Part shown: piece after piece, positions 1 to 5,458 of the stretch | Numbering within the stretch: position 1 is the stretch's first letter | Layout of the letters: every line of letters starts with the position of its first letter | Assembly (NCBI GenBank): GCA_002686115.1 | Contig: NZAF01000008.1 | Location: 6,930-13,039, forward strand | Origin: Halobacteriovorax sp. | GTDB taxonomy: Bacteria > Bdellovibrionota > Bacteriovoracia > Bacteriovoracales > Bacteriovoracaceae | DNA: 6,110 nucleotides | Reading direction: 5' to 3' | Made by a program: the position numbers and the translations under genes | Notes under the pieces: generated by a model | The model's input: the letters and a program-made list of their open reading frames with translations, nothing else | Told to the model about the DNA's origin: nothing | Database searches by the model: none

Positions 1-287
1 CAACTTTAAAGAGAAAATGTGATGAGGGTGAGTCTACGGATAAAATTGCAATTATTATTCATCATGCTGATTATAATTTTGCTGTACTTGTAGATGATAT
101 TCTTCACCAACAACAAGTTGTTATTAAAACACTTGGAGATGAGATTAAGAATAATAAAGGCTTTATGGGAAGTTCTATCCTAGGTGATGGGCGCCCAGCA
201 TTTATTCTAGATCTTAATGAATTATACAAAGGTAATTTAAAGAAAAGTAAGAACTCGTTTTTAAATAACGTAGAAAGGGCGGCATAG
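1..287 (+). CDS. cheA: CheA histidine kinase, C-terminal end (partial, 5' cut by window edge)
   Basis: This is the last 94 codons of a chemotaxis histidine kinase, read in the frame starting at base 3 and ending at TAG 285-287. The visible part is the CheW-like P5 regulatory domain that binds CheW and couples the kinase to receptor arrays at the membrane. Diagnostic stretches are VDDILHQQQVVIKTLG (visible residues 30-45) and GSSILGDGRPAFILDL (56-71), both typical of CheA P5. After the domain comes a short basic tail ending in ERAA, with no C-terminal receiver domain. The kinase, dimerisation and phosphotransfer domains lie upstream of the window. The stop is one base before the cheW start, so the two genes are almost certainly co-transcribed and translationally coupled. 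The fragment is too short to be an ordinary CheW, and the QQQVVIK signature favours CheA. Confidence 0.93.
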   Translation, partial: TLKRKCDEGESTDKIAIIIHHADYNFAVLVDDILHQQQVVIKTLGDEIKNNKGFMGSSILGDGRPAFILDLNELYKGNLKKSKNSFLNNVERAA

Positions 288-288
288 T

Positions 289-789
289 ATGAGTGTAGAA
301 CAATTAAAGGTAAACGACCAAGTAAGTGGTGATGTTCATCGTTTTTTAGAATTTACTTTAGGAAGCGAAGATTACGCGATTCCTCTTCTCTCCGTACGAG
401 AAGTTATTTCTGTACCAGAGACAACACCAATTCCAAAAGCACCTTCTCACTTTTTAGGAATCATGAATCTAAGGGGACAAGTTATCTCTGTTGTCGACTT
501 AAGAACAAAATTAAAAATTAAAGGTAAAGAAAATAATGCTGAAGAATCAGTTATCATTGTTGACATCAATGGAATGAATCTTGGTATTGTTGTTGATTCA
601 ATTAACAAAGTTCTTGCTTTTACTGATGAAGAAGTAAACGAAGTTCCAGAAATCGAAACACAGGTAAATGCTGAGTATATTCAAGGTGTTTATCGAAAAG
701 AAGACTCACTAACTGTTCTTTTAGATGTGGCAAAAGTGCTCGATTTAAAAGATAAGAAAGTATTAAATAGTGGTAAAATAGCAGCTTAA
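289..789 (+). CDS. cheW: CheW chemotaxis coupling protein
   Basis: A 166-residue cytoplasmic adaptor that links chemoreceptors to CheA in the signalling array. One CheW domain fills residues about 17-155. It shows the family pattern FTLGSEDYAIPLLSVREVI (22-40), the PIPKAP loop (47-52), the GIMNLRGQVISVVDLR segment (57-72) containing the conserved receptor/kinase-contact Arg in NLRG (R62), and the later VVDSINKVL (101-109). Length is normal for CheW; the first 16 residues are a short non-conserved leader. The ATG start is supported by a purine-rich GAAAGGG about 8 bases upstream and by its position one base after the cheA stop. It is the second gene of the visible cheA-cheW-cheR-cheB operon. 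Nothing is missing or unusual. Confidence 0.96.
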   Translation: MSVEQLKVNDQVSGDVHRFLEFTLGSEDYAIPLLSVREVISVPETTPIPKAPSHFLGIMNLRGQVISVVDLRTKLKIKGKENNAEESVIIVDINGMNLGIVVDSINKVLAFTDEEVNEVPEIETQVNAEYIQGVYRKEDSLTVLLDVAKVLDLKDKKVLNSGKIAA

Positions 790-819
790 TTTAAAATAAT
801 TTTATTAAAGAAGGTCAAA

Positions 820-2682
820 ATGAGTGCAGCTCCTAAATTTCAGGAAGACTATACACGTCTTATTAAAAAAGTATCTGATATTGTTACAAAAATTTCAGGT
901 AACATATTGGAAGAAAAGCAGGCCCTAATGGTACAAACAAGGGTTAAGAAAAGAATGATGGAGCTAGGGTTTACGACTCCTGATGAGTATATAAATTATC
1001 TAGAGGCAAATCTAACGAAAGAGTCAGGTGCTCTTGTCTCTCTTTTAACGACTCATCATACTTTCTTTTTTAGAGAATTCACTCACTTTGAATTTATTAA
1101 AGATAATCTTGCAACAATTGTACAAAATGCAAAAGAGCAAGGACGAAACAAAATAAGAATATGGTGTGCTGCTTGCTCAAGAGGACAAGAGGTATATTCT
1201 CTTGCAATGTTTCTTGGGTTTTACTTACCTAAGGTTGACCCTTCAATGGACTTTGAAATCTTAGGGTCAGATATTGATCCAGAATCTGTAAAAATAGCAC
1301 AAAATGGTGTTTATCACAGAAGAGAGATTAAAAGTGTTCCGATGAATTATATTGGCGAGAATTGGGCACGAGGTAAGGGGGATATCGCAGACTATGTAAA
1401 AGCAAAGAAAAGTCTGACCAAAAAAACGAAATGGGATGTTTTAAATTTATTAGATTTTCATAAGTCATTTAAAAGTCAAAAATTTGATTTAATATTTTGT
1501 CGTAATGTATTTATCTATTTTAAACCAGATCAGATAAAATCAATTATGCAAAACTTTTTGAGTTTTCTTGAGCCAAAAGGGTACTTCTTTAGTGGTATTT
1601 CTGAATCTCTTGGTGGCTTAAATCTAGAGATTGCGACGAAGGGACCATCTATTTATGTTCATAAAGCACTTCTTGAAGAACCAAAAGTTTCTCCTGAAGT
1701 TGTTGGAACACCAGCGCCAGAAGTCGTAGCATCTATTCAAAAACCTAAACTACCTGTTATGCCAGACGTGTTAAAGGTTCTTTGTGTTGATGACTCATCT
1801 TCAATTCTTACACTACTTAAGAAGATATTTGGTAGTGACCAAAGCTTTGAAGTTGTTGGTGTGGCAAAGAATGGTTTGGAAGCTCAAGAACAAGTTAAAG
1901 CTTTAAAGCCTGATATTATGACTCTTGATATCCATATGCCTGAAATGGATGGTGTGACATATTTAGAAAGGAACTTTTCTAAAAACCATCCTCCTGTTGT
2001 TATGATTTCTTCAGCATCTAGAGATGACTCTGATGCGGCCATGAGAGCATTAAGAGCTGGTGCATCTGACTTTATTGAAAAGCCTGCCCTTAATAATATA
2101 ATGGAGCGTGGAGAAGAGATTAAAACAAAACTTAAGGTCGCGTACATGGATAAGGCGTTTGAATCGTCACATGTATCAAGTGTTGATAAAGAGTTTGAGC
2201 ACAAAATTGAGATTGAAAATGCAGATAGTAAGTTTCGTGTTATTTATTCTTCAATTACGGATAGTAAAAAAGTCGAAGCTTTTTATAAGGAACTTCATGG
2301 TGATCAACCACCAACAGTAATGTTTTTTGAGGGACAAGATAATATTCTCCTTGCCCTAAAAGATGAGATGAAAAAGAAAATCTCATATGATGTTGAATTA
2401 CTTGATGATGCATCAGGTGACTTTAAAAAGAACACGATTTACATTTCTGACTTTGCTAAAACGTATGGTGATATTTGTTCTGCTCATAAGTCCAAGCCAA
2501 CTTCATTTTTAGTTTATGGTAAAACTTCAAAACATGCAGGTGCAAAAATTCTTGAGTGGGATAATGCTCATCTTTTAGTTGAAGATTTGAATTATGTATG
2601 TGAGTTGTCTGAGATAGCTTCAGACGTTGTACCAGCAACAAGTTTTGCATATATGTCGAGTGAATTTTTAAGTAAAAAATAA
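820..2682 (+). CDS. cheR: CheR methyltransferase fused to a receiver domain and a degenerate CheB-like tail
   Basis: A 620-residue fusion, more than twice the usual CheR length (about 280). Residues 10-285 are a complete CheR, which methylates receptor glutamates using S-adenosylmethionine: N-terminal helical domain (10-75), the THHTFFFRE block (78-86, R85), SAM-binding IWCAACSRGQEVYSLAM (114-130), GSDIDPESV (149-157) and FDLIFCRNVFIYF (222-234). A Pro/Val-rich linker (287-316) leads to a receiver domain (319-440) with acidic pair D324/D325, phospho-acceptor D370 in LDIHMPEMDG, S397 and K421, so it looks phosphorylatable, presumably by CheA. Residues 472-620 match no active family on sight, but follow the CheB methylesterase core in order (see findings) with the catalytic His and Asp absent. 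The ATG at 820 has AAAGAAGG five bases upstream. The frame is continuous, so this is a genuine fusion and not a frameshift artefact. CheR and receiver calls are firm; the tail assignment is inference. Confidence 0.93.
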   Translation: MSAAPKFQEDYTRLIKKVSDIVTKISGNILEEKQALMVQTRVKKRMMELGFTTPDEYINYLEANLTKESGALVSLLTTHHTFFFREFTHFEFIKDNLATIVQNAKEQGRNKIRIWCAACSRGQEVYSLAMFLGFYLPKVDPSMDFEILGSDIDPESVKIAQNGVYHRREIKSVPMNYIGENWARGKGDIADYVKAKKSLTKKTKWDVLNLLDFHKSFKSQKFDLIFCRNVFIYFKPDQIKSIMQNFLSFLEPKGYFFSGISESLGGLNLEIATKGPSIYVHKALLEEPKVSPEVVGTPAPEVVASIQKPKLPVMPDVLKVLCVDDSSSILTLLKKIFGSDQSFEVVGVAKNGLEAQEQVKALKPDIMTLDIHMPEMDGVTYLERNFSKNHPPVVMISSASRDDSDAAMRALRAGASDFIEKPALNNIMERGEEIKTKLKVAYMDKAFESSHVSSVDKEFEHKIEIENADSKFRVIYSSITDSKKVEAFYKELHGDQPPTVMFFEGQDNILLALKDEMKKKISYDVELLDDASGDFKKNTIYISDFAKTYGDICSAHKSKPTSFLVYGKTSKHAGAKILEWDNAHLLVEDLNYVCELSEIASDVVPATSFAYMSSEFLSKK

Positions 2683-2683
2683 T

Positions 2684-2690
2684 AGGTGAG
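2684..2690 (+). promoter_or_regulatory. Ribosome binding site deciding the GTG start of cheB
   Basis: AGGTGAG lies just after the stop of the preceding gene (TAA 2680-2682) and two bases before GTG 2693. AGGTGA corresponds to the downstream half of the consensus TAAGGAGGTGA, so the short spacing is acceptable. There is no ATG codon in frame until residue 63, which would remove most of the N-terminal domain. The GTG is therefore the best start. Confidence 0.6.
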
Positions 2691-2692
2691 TA

Positions 2693-4087
2693 GTGGACTT
2701 CATTTCAATAGAACAGGGAAAAGAACAGTATTATCAGCTAGACGAAAAGGCTATTGTCGTAGCAATAGAGTCTAGTGGTAAGTCTGTTGCAAGAATCTTT
2801 GATAATTCTACTAGGCATCAGTTAAGAAACTTCTTACAAAAAGCTTCGTTGAGTATAGGAGAGATTACTCAGTTAAAAATGGTCGGGCCAGCTAGCATCG
2901 TTAGTGGAGCGACTACAATTTTAAGTAATATTACTGATACACCTATTAAAACAGTAGAGCGTGAAGGAAAGCTTGAGTTGTTCTTTTATCCTAGCGAAGG
3001 TCGTATAAGAGTTAATAAAAGTACTCAAAAAAATGCGATGACAAAGTCAGGACCTATAAAAGTTTTGATTGTTGATGACTCTAAAACGATAAGAACTCTC
3101 TTATCGAAAATCTTTGCAAAATCAAGTGATATTGAAGTCGTTGCTATGGCAGAAAAACCATCCGAGGTTGAAGAGTTGATTGAAAAACATCAGCCAGATG
3201 TATTAACACTTGATATCCATATGCCAGAGATGACTGGGGTTGATCTGTTAAAGATCATCGCACCTAAGTATAGGATACCAACTATCATGGTGACATCTAT
3301 AAGTATGGAAGAGGGACCACTTGTTCTTGAAGCTCTTGAGAGTGGAGCCTTTGATTATATTCAAAAACCAGATATCTCAGAACTTGCAGAAGTTAGTAAA
3401 ACTCTCATTCAAAAAGTTAAACAAGCTTCACTAAGTTCAAACTGTGTTCAATCTGTTTCTAAAGTTAGTGTAAAGAAAGTAAATTCCTTAAATACAGATT
3501 CATTAGTTGTCATAGGGTCTTCTACTGGTGGAACGAATGCTATTAGAGATATTCTAACAAAACTACCTTCTGAGATACCTCCTATACTTATTGTTCAACA
3601 TATACCACCTGTCTTTTCAAAGGCATTTGCTGACAGGATGAATAGTTTATGTCCATTTCATGTTAAAGAAGCAAAAGATGGTGATACTATCGAAAAAAAC
3701 ACAGTGTATGTTGCACCAGGTGGAAAGCAAATGAAACCTCTTAATAAGGGTGGAAGTTACGTTCTAGAGATTAATGAGGACGAGCCTGTAAATAGATTTA
3801 AACCATCTGTTGATTATATGTTTAAGCATGTTGTTCCACTTTTAAAGAGAAAGCATGTTGTATCAGTTATGTTAACAGGAATGGGAAAAGATGGTGCCAG
3901 AGAAATGCTCAATCTTAAAAATAACGGTGCTCTCACTATTGCTCAAAATGAAGAGTCATGTGTAGTTTATGGTATGCCAAAAGAAGCTATTAATATAGGT
4001 GCAGCGATGGCCATCGAACATAAGGATGATATTGCAAGTAAGATTGCAGAGTTCTCATGGGAAAATGCAATTAAAAAAGAAGCTTAA
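2693..4087 (+). CDS. cheB: CheB receptor methylesterase/deamidase with a CheD-like N-terminal domain
   Basis: A 464-residue response-regulator methylesterase, about 110 residues longer than a normal CheB (about 350). It removes methyl groups from receptor glutamates and is activated by phosphotransfer from CheA. The receiver spans residues 122-245 with D128/D129, phospho-acceptor D174 in LDIHMPEM, T201 and K225. A linker (246-268) joins the methylesterase domain (270-455), which has a complete catalytic triad: S277 in VIGSSTGGT, H303 in VQHIPP and D400 in LTGMGKDGA, plus VYVAPGG (338-344) and YGMPKEA (426-432). Residues 1-108 precede the receiver and do not belong to CheB; they resemble a shortened CheD (KMVGPAS at 62-68 against the CheD KIFGGAN-like motif, and a terminal FFYPSEGRIRV) without the catalytic Cys and His. 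The start is GTG, 10 bases after cheR. It is the last gene of the operon and overlaps the convergent folE2 by four bases. CheB is certain; the CheD relation is inference. Confidence 0.95.
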   Translation: MDFISIEQGKEQYYQLDEKAIVVAIESSGKSVARIFDNSTRHQLRNFLQKASLSIGEITQLKMVGPASIVSGATTILSNITDTPIKTVEREGKLELFFYPSEGRIRVNKSTQKNAMTKSGPIKVLIVDDSKTIRTLLSKIFAKSSDIEVVAMAEKPSEVEELIEKHQPDVLTLDIHMPEMTGVDLLKIIAPKYRIPTIMVTSISMEEGPLVLEALESGAFDYIQKPDISELAEVSKTLIQKVKQASLSSNCVQSVSKVSVKKVNSLNTDSLVVIGSSTGGTNAIRDILTKLPSEIPPILIVQHIPPVFSKAFADRMNSLCPFHVKEAKDGDTIEKNTVYVAPGGKQMKPLNKGGSYVLEINEDEPVNRFKPSVDYMFKHVVPLLKRKHVVSVMLTGMGKDGAREMLNLKNNGALTIAQNEESCVVYGMPKEAINIGAAMAIEHKDDIASKIAEFSWENAIKKEA

Positions 4088-4095
4088 GCTTTTTT
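4076..4095. terminator. Palindrome at the convergent cheB/folE2 stops, possible weak bidirectional terminator
   Basis: A perfect 12-bp palindrome, AAGCTTAAGCTT (4080-4091), is flanked by an A-run on the left and a T-run on the right. On the + strand this gives a stem of about 9-10 bp (with one G-U pair) around a UUAA loop, followed by CUCUUUU. On the - strand the transcript likewise ends in U-rich sequence, but one pair becomes a C/A mismatch. The loop TTAA (4084-4087) supplies the last bases of both stop codons. The stem is poor in GC, so intrinsic termination would be weak. No better terminator is visible between the two genes. Confidence 0.35.
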
Positions 4096-5019
4096 CTCTT
4101 TTCTAATATAAGCGACAGCGTTGTGGCTATGTAGAGATTCAACGTGATCAACCTTAGCTTCCCAATCTAAGAATTCCTCAACATCATTAAGAACGTGACT
4201 AATTCTTCTTGAAGCATGTTCAACGAACATTGGATTGTCTCCATTTAAAATTGCAAACGCTTGCTCATCAATTCTTTTAACGAGTGATTGTGTCTCAGTT
4301 GGAAGAGCAACTCTTAAAAGTTCAATTAATTTTTCAATAGTGACATCTGAGTCAGGAGAATATGTAACAGTTACAGTTGCAATTGATCTTTGTGAATGAG
4401 CTGAAGCAATCCCACTTCCCTCTGTTGTTTTACCGGCCCTATATTCTTCCTCATATTGCTTTGCCATTGATAGTGAACAAGGACAAGTTGAAGAGTATTC
4501 ATATTTAAGAGTCAGTTGCATTAAAGGATTTCCATCCTTTCCTTCGATTCCTTCCCACTCACATTCGTAGTACTGCCATCCCCAATTTCCACTTTTAAGA
4601 GATGGTTGTTTAACAGGGTAGTTAAACTTAAGTTTTAGATATGCTTCAGGAATTAAAGGCTCATCTTCGTAGTCTCTAAGTTCGGTTCTATACCTTCTAA
4701 GAATAGTTTTAAAAAAATCATGATTGATTGGATCAGTAGAACTTTGCTCTTGTAAAATATTACAAAAGCGACTCATATTGGCACCCGTCTTATGACCTTC
4801 AATAAGAACAAACATTGAAGCTTCCGTATCATGAGACATTAGAGTTCCATCGGCATGTTCAAAATTAAGAGGAATTCTAAATCTTTCAATTCCAACTTTT
4901 GGAATCATAATTGGTAATTCATTCTTAGTTTTTTGAAAGTCATTTAGGCCTGTAGAATCTTTCACATCACAATTGATGATATCGTCTCTTTTATTTCTAA
5001 GTGCTTCAATATTCTTCAT
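4084..5019 (-). CDS. folE2: GTP cyclohydrolase IB (FolE2 type)
   Basis: A 311-residue cytoplasmic metalloenzyme of the FolE2/MptA family (COG1469). It converts GTP to 7,8-dihydroneopterin triphosphate, the first step towards folate and a precursor for queuosine. Family marks are IPKVGIERFRIPL (39-51), SMFVLIEGHKTGANMSRF (68-85), STCPCS (177-182, with C179 the likely metal-binding active-site Cys), HSQRS (208-212), VKRIDEQAF (247-255), NPMFVEH (262-268) and the C-terminal ESLHSHNAVAY (294-304). Length is normal. The ATG at 5019-5017 follows AAAGGTAG (5033-5026) at suitable spacing. It is transcribed towards cheB and overlaps it by four bases, so it is not part of the chemotaxis operon. In several bacteria FolE2 is the zinc-independent backup for FolE1 and is controlled by Zur; whether a FolE1 exists here cannot be seen. 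The inverted repeats upstream suggest regulation. Confidence 0.95.
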   Translation of the reverse strand: MKNIEALRNKRDDIINCDVKDSTGLNDFQKTKNELPIMIPKVGIERFRIPLNFEHADGTLMSHDTEASMFVLIEGHKTGANMSRFCNILQEQSSTDPINHDFFKTILRRYRTELRDYEDEPLIPEAYLKLKFNYPVKQPSLKSGNWGWQYYECEWEGIEGKDGNPLMQLTLKYEYSSTCPCSLSMAKQYEEEYRAGKTTEGSGIASAHSQRSIATVTVTYSPDSDVTIEKLIELLRVALPTETQSLVKRIDEQAFAILNGDNPMFVEHASRRISHVLNDVEEFLDWEAKVDHVESLHSHNAVAYIRKEKKA

Positions 5020-5040
5020 AATTTTCTACCTTTATAAATA

Positions 5041-5077
5041 GGTTAAAAAAAGTCTTATTAATAATCTCGTTTTAACC
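5041..5077. repeat. Inverted repeat in the presumed folE2 5' leader
   Basis: Arms GGTTAAAA (5041-5048) and TTTTAACC (5070-5077) are perfect 8-bp complements separated by 21 bases. The spacer holds a smaller palindrome, TTATTAATAA (5055-5064), almost on the same centre. If folE2 starts near 5105, this element lies in its leader RNA, with the proximal arm 8 bases upstream of the ribosome binding site. It could be a leader hairpin or a DNA operator. AT-rich DNA makes short inverted repeats common, so the role is uncertain. Confidence 0.4.
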
Positions 5078-5100
5078 CTGTCCTTCTTCTTTGGCAACAT

Positions 5101-5130
5101 CACTATAACTTATTATAGGCATTTATAGTG
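5101..5130 (-). promoter_or_regulatory. Candidate folE2 promoter overlapped by inverted repeats (operator-like)
   Basis: On the - strand a perfect TATAAT box reads 5117 to 5112, about 93 bases before the folE2 start. No convincing -35 hexamer lies 16-18 bases further upstream. Two nested inverted repeats cover the box: CTATAA (5103-5108) with TTATAG (5113-5118) across a 4-base spacer, and CACTATAA (5101-5108) with TTATAGTG (5123-5130) across 14 bases. The left arm is shared by both, so TTATAG is also a direct repeat spaced 10 bases apart, about one helical turn. This is what a repressor site over a -10 box would look like. The regulator is unknown. Confidence 0.45.
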
Positions 5131-5135
5131 GGGCG

Positions 5136-5148
5136 ATTGTTAGACAAT
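5136..5148. repeat. Small inverted repeat ATTGT-TAG-ACAAT between divergent genes
   Basis: Perfect 5-bp arms, ATTGT (5136-5140) and ACAAT (5144-5148), flank a 3-base spacer. The element sits upstream of the folE2 -10 box and overlaps TAGACA (5141-5146), a possible -35 for the divergent + strand gene. It may be a protein-binding site, but a match this short can arise by chance. Confidence 0.25.
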
Positions 5149-5169
5149 ATAAATTAACTTGGCCATAAG
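5141..5169 (+). promoter_or_regulatory. Candidate promoter for the zinc-ribbon gene
   Basis: TAGACA (5141-5146, one mismatch to TTGACA) and CATAAG (5164-5169, two mismatches to TATAAT) are 17 bases apart, which would give a leader of about 70 bases. A competing pair, TTAACA (5203-5208) and TAAAAT (5225-5230) with a 16-base spacer, matches well but would start transcription almost at the ribosome binding site. The second pair also sits in an imperfect inverted repeat, ACATTTAC (5207-5214) with GTAAAATGT (5224-5232). The sequence alone does not decide between them. Confidence 0.25.
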
Positions 5170-5237
5170 TAGCAGTAAATTCGTAAAAATGGATGAGTTT
5201 TCTTAACATTTACCTAAATTCCTGTAAAATGTAAGTT

Positions 5238-5244
5238 AGGAGGT
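5238..5244 (+). promoter_or_regulatory. Strong Shine-Dalgarno of the zinc-ribbon gene
   Basis: AGGAGGT, essentially the full anti-Shine-Dalgarno complement, ends about 4-5 bases before ATG 5249. It is the strongest ribosome binding site in the window and is the main support that the short 69-codon frame is really translated. Confidence 0.8.
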
Positions 5245-5248
5245 CTTT

Positions 5249-5458
5249 ATGTCAAAAAGATCCGTTGATGTTGAGAGTCATGAAAAGTACTTTATTTCTG
5301 TTGATGAAGTAAGACAGCAGATCGAGCGCTGCCCAAAATGTGGGGAGAAGGTAGAGTTCACTCATCTCTCAGATCATGAAAATATGTATCTCCATGAAGA
5401 GGTTCAGTGTAAAAAGTGTGGCTTTGGACCTGTCGAGACCCTTCATATTCTTAATTAA
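5249..5458 (+). CDS. Small two-knuckle zinc-ribbon protein, function unknown
   Basis: A 69-residue protein that I do not recognise as a named family. Two CxxCG knuckles are visible, CPKCG (C28, C31) and CKKCG (C54, C57), separated by 22 residues; this is the usual layout of a four-cysteine zinc ribbon. The intervening segment is acidic and His-rich (H39, H43, H49). There is no signal peptide or membrane segment, so it should be cytoplasmic. The ATG is fixed by the strong AGGAGGT just upstream. The gene is divergent from folE2 and shares its 229-base control region. Its 3' end overlaps the convergent PilZ gene by eight bases. It may be a nucleic-acid or protein-binding adaptor, or a zinc-binding accessory; neither is shown by the sequence. 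Confidence 0.8.
   Translation: MSKRSVDVESHEKYFISVDEVRQQIERCPKCGEKVEFTHLSDHENMYLHEEVQCKKCGFGPVETLHILN
5451..5458. other. Palindromic shared stop (TTAATTAA) of two convergent genes
   Basis: The octamer TTAATTAA is a perfect palindrome. It contains TAA for the zinc-ribbon gene (5456-5458, +) and TAA for the PilZ gene (complement of 5451-5453). No hairpin with a U-run is visible on either side, so both transcripts probably run into the opposite gene for some distance. Confidence 0.7.

Noticed and set aside
1884..2204. Open frame on the - strand inside cheR
   Set aside because: It lies wholly opposite the well-conserved receiver domain, has no recognisable domain and no ribosome binding site that I could see; it is a shadow frame.
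2108..2650. Short open frames (+ 2108-2320 and - 2456-2650) over the CheR tail
   Set aside because: Low-complexity translations with no motifs, overlapped by a continuous 620-codon frame. I also considered whether they mark a frameshift in the tail, but the main frame keeps CheB-like order to its stop.
5101..5118. Calling the inverted repeat a Zur box
   Set aside because: The known enterobacterial Zur site has half-sites facing the other way (GTTATA then TATAAC). The resemblance is mostly AT richness, so only a generic operator is claimed.
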